This document shows positions 25,861 through 64,000 of a stretch of 64,000 nt of DNA, piece after piece. Under the pieces are notes generated by a model. It was not told the DNA's origin. It saw only the letters and a program-made list of their open reading frames with translations, and made no database searches. The DNA is taken from positions 3,040,001 through 3,104,000 of the forward strand of contig NC_045148.1 of assembly GCF_008831285.2 (NCBI RefSeq), given 5' to 3'. Made by a program: the position numbers and the translations under genes. Within the stretch, counting starts at the first letter, position 1, and each line of letters starts with the position of its first letter. This DNA comes from Nymphaea colorata. Taxonomy: Eukaryota; Streptophyta; Magnoliopsida; Nymphaeales; Nymphaeaceae.

Positions 25861-28800
25861 ACCTGACCAAAAACTTGTCATTTGCTTTGCATATTTTGAT
25901 ATTTAAAATGTTATCCTAAATCCTATATGCATGTGTGCTCAAGTCTGAATATTTTTTTTTAAATAGACAAATTTTAAAATGATTAATATGGTTTAGTTTA
26001 AAAGAAAATAGTTCCTTTAGGTCTAGAAATAAGGTCTTAAGGGTTAACGAACCCTTTTAGAAACTTGAAATTGAATTGTTGAAATAGATAAGTAGAACAA
26101 AAAATAAATTGTTTAAAAGAGACGCTTGTAAGATCATTTGAGTTCTTCAAAATTGTCACTATAAATTAAATAAAAGATAACTTATATTAGAAGGTAGTTT
26201 TGAAATTTGAAGTTTTCAACTTGTTTGAGTAAATATGATTAGGAACATACTTGTAAATGACTTATTTTGCAAAACATGACTTCAACTTGTCATGCTTTGC
26301 AAAAGCATGTTTTCTAAGTTTTGTTTGAAAAATAAGATATCAAAATAGATGGACGTGACCATAGTTTTTATTTATCATAAAGCTGAAGAGAGAGATCTTG
26401 CAATATTGTAAATATCAAAATAATATGTTGGAAATAGTGAAGATTTGGTATTTAAAACAATAAAATATTATAATGTGTAGGGGTGTTTTCCTTGAATTTT
26501 AAGTGATTTTCAAGATTTTTCATTAATTCGATTATCACCTCATTGTGACATGAACTTGTCTAACATAAGCTTCTCAGAAATGTGCTTGTGAGTATTTGTG
26601 AGTCTAATAAGTGATTGTGTATGCATGATTACAAAATTCTATATGCATAACAAAAAAATAAACCATTCATACCATAAAATATATCTGTAGAGCAATGAAA
26701 AGGAAAAATTCTGATGGAAATTGATAAAAGTAAGATTCCATATAGCGAGTCAGTCAATAGTGCATTTAAAATATGAGTGGGTCAATGGAAGACTAGAAGA
26801 ATGATTAAAAACATATGGAAGATGGATTTGTAATTTGTAAAATAAAAAATGACATGCTCATGCAAATTAACAGACACATCAAGCGTGTTTGGGTGTTTCC
26901 TGAGTTGGACATGTCCCTCCCAACCTTAAAATGATAAAAATAAAAAAATAACTCACCCCAAATTCTCACATTGTAAAAAAAAAAGAACGATAGATATATG
27001 ATAAGAGAACAAGAATAGGTAGAGAAAAATTAAAAGTAAGAAAGAGAAAAATGAAAATACATAGAGAAAAATAAAGATGAAAGAGGGAGATATTCAAATG
27101 AGAAATAATGAAATAAGAGAGAAATGAAAAGATGAATAAAATTGAGAGAAATAAAGATGAGAAATTAAAATGAGATAAATACAAGTTAAAAAGAGATACA
27201 TATGTTAAAAGAAATGAAGAAACAAGTTAAAATGCCAAAAAGATAAGTTAAAAAGAGAGAAAAGAAATTTTAAGGAAAACGTTTGCCCTGGTCATGATCC
27301 TTGAGTTTTATAGACCTTAGTTTTAGAGAGATTAGAGAGATTATAGACCTTCATCAGCCTGTAATGAAGAAAAAAAAAGTTATGAATACATTTAAAAAAC
27401 AATGGTGTGAAGGCAACTCCTTAGCTCTTTTTTTGAGCAAAGAGGACTTATTGATGGTGGCTTGAACGGGTTGGAGATACTCCTCAAGAGTCCATCACAA
27501 GCTTTTCTAAGGTCTCCTCTTGTTGGAAACGAAGGTTTGAAGTTGAAGATCAGGAAAGCCAAAGAAAAATTAAACAAGAAGAAGGAGAAAAAGAATAAGA
27601 GAAGAAGATATCTAGAAGATGAGAGCGAGAGCTCATATTCTTGAAAAGATGATGGATTTTTCATGTTCAATGTGAGAAATGAAGAGGCATTTACCAAATG
27701 ATGTTCAAGGGCATTGTGGTCTTTTAAAAAAAATAAAATTAGCTATTAATTAGTCATTATTAGCTTAGAAATAGTTTAAAAACATTAAGAGAGTCAAGTA
27801 TGTTAAAAAAAAGATTGATTGGAAGGTTAACTGTGCCAGGCGGGCCATGCAGGCTAGGCCTGCCTAAGCTGGAACTGGATCAAAAGCTTAGAATGAATAA
27901 AAACATAATATATTTAGATTTGGATTCTGAATTTAGATCTAAAACTCATATTCGATTTTGAATCTCACATTTATACCTGAATTGAGGTAAAAACATGGAA
28001 TTGGATCTAGATTAAGAATTTGGAACCAAACAAGTATATGGATCTAGAATTTGGATCTTATGTTGGGATCGAGTTTGAATTGATATGAAGGCACAAATTG
28101 GGACCAAATGAGTCCAGAATTGAGATTTGGATCAAGGTCTATATCTAAAGTTCTGTTGTGGATTCAATTTTAGAATTTAGATTTGGATGTGGATCCAATT
28201 TGGATATAAATTGGATCTAGGGATTTGTTTTGGGTCTAGGGCTAGTATTTGGATCTAGGGCTATGTTTTTGGATATGAAGCTGGGCTTTGGATACAAATT
28301 GGGATCTAAGGATTTGTTTTAGGGTTCTATACGAGTTTTTGAACCGGATTCGTGTTTGAATTATAGAATAAAACTAAATAGAGATTGTGTTTTGGGTCGA
28401 AAGTCTAAAATTAGATCCAAATAAGTTTCAAATATAGTTGATAGTCAAATAAAAAAAAATTGACTATAATTAAGAAAATCATTGAAGGCTGTCGTAAAGT
28501 TATCACTAAATGTTCGAAAAATGCTAGATATTGAATTTAAAAAAAACTGGGATGATTATAATATACAAAACTATTCTTTTTATGCCCAAAGTAAACAGAA
28601 AAAAGAATTTCATTTTAGCAAACGATATCTGGCATTGGAATATAAATCCTTCAACCTCTCAATATCAAGATAAAACACTTGATGAACAACGCAAGGGAGA
28701 CTATCAACACAAAAAGCTTCACAGAAGAAAGTACAAATGTGCACTAAGCCACAAGAAGAACTAAAAGGAATGAAATAGTAATGAAGAAGCCACAACGCAC

Positions 28801-29084
28801 TAAGAAAAATGTATTTAAAGAAGAAGGCCAGGAAAAGTATTTATAGAGATCACAACCGAAAGTTACCTCGAGGTTCGAGCACATACAATTGGGTGAAAAA
28901 GTCGCCAATTAGAATTCGGAAGTAACTTATGGTAAATTTACTGTTTTCTTCGTGTGGCATTTACAGTGGTTGAATTCTACGGTATAATTACAATGCAATG
29001 TGTTCAACACCCAACAAACAGGAAGGCGGATTTGGAAGAAGGTGGAAAATTCTGTGGAAAATTCTTTAATCCCGAGGATTATTT
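25861..29084. other. Intergenic upstream of SRPRB, no gene recognised
   Basis: It contains a purine-rich GAGAGAAATAAAGATGA tract (26990-27270) and degenerate GGATCTAGATTTGG words (27900-28430). The last 200 bases before the GC-rich 5' UTR exon would hold the SRPRB promoter; a weak TATAATT lies at 28982-28988. No other gene was seen. Confidence 0.4.
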
Positions 29085-29229
29085 CTCCTGTTAGGGCTCT
29101 TCGTCCCCTCGCAGGCTCGGCCTCGTCGAACTGCTCAACATCGCTGCACTCCTTCTGCTTGGTCTCCCTGCAGCGTCGCACTCAGCTTCTCCCCGTCGTA
29201 CAGCAGTCTTGTCCCGTCGCAAGCGGTAA
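29085..29229 (+). other. Probable SRPRB 5' UTR exon (non-coding)
   Basis: A GC-rich, CpG-containing stretch stands out from the AT-rich surroundings and ends at a plausible donor (GCG|GTAACC). It is followed by a CT-rich intron start with a CT microsatellite (29235-29255). Together with the acceptor at 31900-31901 this would give a 2.7-kb leader intron. The assignment rests on composition and splice signals only. Reading frames across it lack conserved motifs, so I treat it as untranslated. Confidence 0.5.
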
Positions 29230-29666
29230 CCATCTGTCTCTCTCTCTCTCTGTCTGTGCTCGTGTTGGACATTTTGTCTCCCGATTATTCTCTGCCGGTG
29301 AAAGCCCTAATCCCATCCATTGCCCGTCGCCTGACGTTGTCGCCGGTGAGTCCCGGACGTCGTTGCCATCTGCTGTCGCACAGGAGGGAGATGGGACTAC
29401 AGAACATGGTTCTGTGCGATCCGATGCTTCCCCCTTTTCTCGATCTATCATCTGCCCCATCGTGCCTGCACATCGTTCTTCCATTTATTTCCCCTTTCTC
29501 TCTGTTTCTGTTTACTGGGTTGATGTAATTTTTTGGTTGCTCGTGCAGTCTGATCTTATTCGAGGTGTAGTGCAATGCATGTTGAACTCGTTGAATCAAA
29601 TTATGTTGATGTGATGATCTGGTTTCATACTTGTGAAAATTGGGAGCGCGCAGGATTCACTTTGAA

Positions 29667-29669
<3 letters not shown>

Positions 29670-29718
<49 letters not shown>
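29670..29718. repeat. TA microsatellite
   Basis: About 24 uninterrupted TA units inside the putative 5' UTR intron. They encode only spurious YIYIY frames. Confidence 0.95.
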
Positions 29719-29719
<1 letters not shown>

Positions 29720-29970
29720 CCGTATAAAACGTGAAAAAAACAAGTTTTTAGAAAAAAAACGCCAAAAAACGTGTATAATACCCGTATTATACTTTTTATA
29801 CCCATTTTTTCCCATTTTTTGCCTTTTTTTTGTTTTTTATTAATTTTTATTTTTTTATAATTTTCAAGATCTATTAAATGTTTTAAATTTTTTAAAAATT
29901 CACTGAGATATTCTCGAGATATACAACTTTGCCGTATTATACCCGAGATTTACAACTTATTGTTGTGTTG
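29715..29970. repeat. AT-rich repeat with GCCGTATTATAC end, copy 2
   Basis: This is the inverse-orientation relative of 18530-18990, lying in the putative 5' UTR intron next to a TA microsatellite. It contains two GCCGTA and several TTTTTT.CCC words. It is non-coding. Confidence 0.5.
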
Positions 29971-31921
29971 ACTGATGTTTACAATCATGCAGTTTCATTT
30001 GTTTTTGAAACCTGACAAATGAATGTTCAGCATTGCATATGTGTTCTGTTGACAACTAATTTATCTACATTGAATTCTTGAAGACTACCTGTTAATTTTT
30101 GTTTAAGATGTGGTGGTATATGGTGGGCTCTTTCTCTGAATAGATCCTTGGCTAATGAAACATAGAATTGATTGCCATATCACTTTTTTTTCTTTTCTCT
30201 AGAAAGGGAGCTTTATAAGAAAGCTTAATTGGCTTTATATATATATATATGTATCCCATCCATCTCTTTTGAAAGAGGTAGCATTTGTGATATGACTATA
30301 GCTATATAAATTGCATTTAAATTTAGTTCCGTTTAGGTGTTTTTACTTTTTTGAGTCCTTTTGTTCTTCCGTTAGTCTTTTCAGAGGTTATACTTCTTGT
30401 GGAATCTTCTTTTTACGTGATTTATATGATAGCAAGGTTATGTATGGTTCTATTGAACCATGTGCTGAAATTGCTTGTAATATTATCTTCTGGTGGTCCT
30501 GCGTGAAGACACTTTCTCATTCTCAACTTGTTGTTGGTGACGTGTCTTGCAGAAAAATAAAAATCATAACTTTTGGAGTTTTCTTATGTTAGCTTTTAAC
30601 TTTTGTTAGTGTATGATGATATTTTGCACTTGAGCTGAAGTGCAGTTCACTATGTACTCACTTGTCTATAACAGAGGAGACTCCGTTACTCCATAAGCTG
30701 TAATAGAGAGCAGGATCTGTAATCCTAATACAGAGCAAGTTCTGTAATCCTATGAGTATAGTTAAGTCGGTGCTGTAAGTTTGGTATATAAGTACGTGTA
30801 TTGTGAGCATTTAAGTAGTAGTACAGGCTGTACTGCTGTATCTGAGCTGTAGAAGACTGTAGAAGGCTGACATGTGATATGCTAATCCAAGTGGTTGATG
30901 GTTGTGTGCTTACTTTCATTCCCCATAGTCACGAACATCAGTGATATTTCAAAAATATTGTGATTTTACTTCAAAAAAATTCAGTGCAAATGTCACAGTA
31001 ATCTTACAATGTTTTCATTTTTGAAAGCATAATCATTTATAATATGGGAAGAAGGAAAATAAGGAACAAGGAAAGAAAGAATCAGGAAAGGATAGAAAGA
31101 AAGGTAGAAAGAATAACAAATAAAGGATGAAGAAAATGGAAGATTTTTAGTATTAATGTGGCCTGTAAAATTTTCTTTTTGATTTTATTGAGGCCAACTG
31201 TATTCTTCTGTAAAAAACTATTGTGAAGAAAACCAAGACAAACACCTTGCTGAAAATTTGCTGATGTAAAAGTTTATGACTACGTTTTTTCCATTTCAAT
31301 TGTTAGACGGACAGGGTTCCACTTGCTGCATTCAGCTTGTACAGTTGCAATCTTTCATTCAGCTTTCTATTTCATCCTCGGCTGCTTATTTGCTTAATTT
31401 GTGCAACTTTAAGATGGCATTTTGGTGTATGTTTATTCTCTCTATTATGCACCAGGTATTCTATGTCACTTTATTCTGGATAGCCTCTTCTCTTCTTTGA
31501 TTTTTAGTTTATGGAAAAAAGTTCTTGTTCAGTTCAACTGTTTTTATTTGCTATTGATTCTTTTAATGGATGGATTGGAGCAAGTGAGAGCTTCATTTAG
31601 ATCCTCTAGTGCCTAGTTGAATTTGCACAATGAGCTTGATTCCAATTGATTTCGTGTATCTTCTTGGTACATTGTACCTATGCTTCTTTGCCAAGGATGA
31701 TTGTTTTCTCTATTTGTCCTGCCTGTCTTTGTTTGAATGGTAGTTGCTGATCTGCTCTAGTTATCAGCCTCTCATCATCTGACTTTCAGCTTTGACATTT
31801 TTTTCTTCTTTTTTAAATGAGTGGAGCATCTATAGAAACAACTTCAAATTGATGGGTTATAGATTAATTAAAGTGTTCATGAGTGATCCATTCATATGCA
31901 GATCCTATTGATAGCTGAAAT

Positions 31922-62272
<30,351 letters not shown>

Positions 62273-62720
62273 GTAAGTGTTTTCAGGGGTTGATCATCTT
62301 TGCCTGTTTTATGGCCAAAATTTATGTATGGTGTGGTTGGTCTATTTTGTTGTCTGCACTTTTGTCTGGTTTTCATCCCTTTATCTTGTTCTTTTACTTT
62401 TCAAATTTGCTATTACACTTTTTTGCCTTCAACGGAATTCTTGACATGTACATGTGCTCTTATTGCTTTCAGGTTTTCATCTTTCAACTTGGGTACCAGT
62501 TGATTGATTGTTCTGCAATAGGTTTGAGGGTTGTGGACAGATGCTTGTGCTATTCAATTTCTAACTTCTGATCTGTTGTATTATCTTTTACCTTTATTGT
62601 ACAATTATTGATAACTTTCTAACCATTACATTGGCTGTTTCAGTATCCCTGTCGCCCTTCATTTTATGCCGAGTCACTTCTTTAGAGACTGACGGCTGAC
62701 TACTGAGTGGTATTCCAATT
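62273..62720 (+). other. Probable SRPRB 3' UTR region
   Basis: The T-rich sequence after the stop has no recognisable protein. Position 62273 begins GTAAGT and a TTTCAG acceptor lies at 62638-62643, so this may be a 3' UTR intron followed by a short non-coding exon. No strong AATAAA signal was seen, so the 3' end is uncertain. Confidence 0.4.
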
Positions 62721-63300
62721 GTTAAGCTTAATGGAGAAATCTGACTTTTCCCAATCAATGGATTGTCTTTATACTGAGTAAAAATGAGTAATTATGCATA
62801 CTGGCGGTGGCACTTGATGCATAGATCAATTTTGAAAGATCTCTTCAATTTGTCCTCAGCCGGTTGCATGAAATGTACTGCGATCTGCATCAGAAAGTAG
62901 TATTTGCTGTTGCAGACGGTGTAGCAAATTGATGTTGTATCTTGTAGAATTGTCATAAACTATTGAGTAGTTATAGATTTTCATATGCTATCATCAAGAG
63001 TGGTTATTGGTACTTGCTCTGGGATAAAGATCCAGATAAAGTGGCACATGCAGCAGATGTTTCCTTCTTTATCTGTTGATACCCAATTGATGTTGCTGCC
63101 ATCGGCCTAGTGCTTTATGCATTTATTACAAGTATGTGGTTGGGAACGACAGAAACTAATGATGGTACCATTGTTCGACCATCGTACACCCGTTTCTCTG
63201 TTGCACCATTTGATGGATGGTGGTTATGGGCGATAGTGCTTGGTCCAAGCTGCTTTCTTTGATGGTCTATTTACATACCCTGGTGTCTAGAAGCAGCTGT
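62721..63300. other. Downstream of SRPRB, no gene recognised
   Basis: Mixed-composition sequence with no domain; part may be SRPRB 3' UTR. Confidence 0.35.
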
Positions 63301-63339
63301 TTGGCAAATCAAATTGGTGCTGATTGGTGCATGCTTCTA

Positions 63340-63980
63340 TTATAGAGTACTTGCTCTAACACTATGCCTAAATGCTCCAAGTGCCCAACACTAAGCTTAG
63401 ATGCCCCAGGTGCTCTTTGAGGGAGGAGCACAAGAATATCATAAAAAAATATGAAGACAAATTTCCTCACGTAAGTGCACAATATGCCATTCACGCACAT
63501 TTAAAAGGTAGCTGGTACAATTGTGAGTCTAAATGGCATTACAAAGAACTTATAGTGGCCATACAAAATGTTATTTTTAATGCATCCTCCTCCACCATAC
63601 ATATTTGATGATGTCCAGCATGCAGATCTATCTTGGTGAAGTTGGACGCCCTTGTGAGCTCTTCTAATAGTCTCGTTAATTACTAGTATCAAGTATTTTT
63701 TTCTTCATTGTAACCTCGTTTAAGGCCTAATAATGTAGGCAGAAATCTCCATGTGTCATCTTTCTACTTCACCAACAGCACAGCATAGGTACTACTGGTC
63801 AGCTTTATAAAGTTAGCCTCTATCATCTCACACATTAATATCTTTATCCCACCTTTTTGAGCATGGGCATTACCAATATAGCCGTACACTCACTGCTTGT
63901 GAATCTGACACCAAATGGATGTGATGGAAATGATCGCATGTACGTTGTGGTGAAAGGCCAGTAGGCTCATCAAACATGTC
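63340..63980 (-). pseudogene. Ty3/gypsy reverse transcriptase remnant
   Basis: Right to left on the minus strand: EMIEANFIKL..STYAVLLVK, then (shifted) HYKFFVMPFRLTIVPATF, then FYDILVLL and HLEHLGIVLEQ. These match the RT order EMI..[38 protein letters not shown]..VL. The catalytic FDDIL reads FYDIL, so one aspartate is lost. Frame shifts and stops are present. The rest lies beyond the window edge. Confidence 0.8.
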
Positions 63981-64000
63981 AATATACTCTCTTAAGAGTG

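Larger units (their letters stand above)
29230..31901 (+). other. Putative 5' UTR intron of SRPRB
   Basis: No coding sequence is seen. It contains a TA microsatellite (29670-29718), an AT-rich repeat related to one at 18.5 kb (29715-29970), another TA run (30234-30250), and an LTR-like stretch with a TATATAAG box near 30783. The 3' end is T-rich and finishes in TATGCAG at 31901, as expected of a plant acceptor. Confidence 0.4.

Noticed and set aside
29000-29614. A 204-codon plus-strand frame over the GC-rich exon
   Set aside because: It reads through a good splice donor at 29230 and a CT microsatellite and shows no domain. The region fits a 5' UTR better.
30615-30930. Solo LTR with TATATAAG box
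   Set aside because: TG and CA ends could be chosen but no matching 5-bp flanks or second copy were seen, so it is not listed as an element.

Overview
This window is nuclear DNA from a flowering plant. It is AT-rich, has a single spliced host gene with perfect GT/AG introns, and most of the remainder is Ty3/gypsy, Ty1/copia, hAT and MITE debris. I cannot name the species. Nothing here is bacterial, organellar or grass-specific.

The one confident host gene is SRPRB on the + strand, encoding the beta subunit of the ER signal recognition particle receptor. Six coding exons (31922-32039, 47165-47247, 47374-47460, 47564-47712, 47834-47965, 62083-62272) join in frame to 759 nt, or 252 residues plus stop. 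A GC-rich 5' UTR exon probably lies near 29085-29229. Introns 2, 3 and 4 are about 100-130 bp, whereas introns 1 and 5 are 15.1 kb and 14.1 kb because transposons have filled them.

1-29 kb is intergenic. It holds a decayed gypsy integrase beside a plant-mobile-domain-like remnant (1.6-3.4 kb), a dispersed repeat found at both 3.5-4.4 kb and 25.0-25.9 kb, a foldback element (5.8-6.5 kb), a widely spaced inverted repeat (7.7-8.1 and 11.5-11.8 kb), a larger foldback element with ORFs in both arms (12.0-13.8 kb), and a minus-strand Ty1/copia element (13.9-17.6 kb) with an intact initiator-tRNA primer site.

Intron 1 holds one composite insertion, 32108-46792, bounded by related LTR ends and a perfect 5-bp target duplication (GTTTG). 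Removing it leaves an ordinary intron of about 435 bp. Inside are a plus-strand chromovirus (gag, protease, deleted RT, integrase, chromodomain) with a long LTR; within that LTR a 394-bp hAT-like element with a perfect 8-bp target duplication that carries an ABCB-transporter exon fragment; a minus-strand LTR unit that carries a piece of a PDS5 cohesion-factor gene; and a second chromovirus whose pol gene is scrambled and partly inverted.

Intron 5 holds copies of another LTR-like repeat (48-49.6 kb), a DUF659-type hAT transposase gene in pieces (51.6-58.2 kb), two elements with TATCGTACGATAC-rich ends nested inside it, gypsy fragments nested inside one of those, a TA/GT microsatellite inside a MITE, and a degenerate tandem-repeat tract interrupted by a GC-rich 154-bp TIR element. 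The right end (63.3-64 kb) is another decayed gypsy reverse transcriptase on the minus strand.

The most notable observations are the two host-gene captures (ABCB in a hAT-like element, PDS5 in an LTR element), the exact target duplications that date the layers relative to each other, and the scrambled pol. Nothing here amounts to a new defence or metabolic system.
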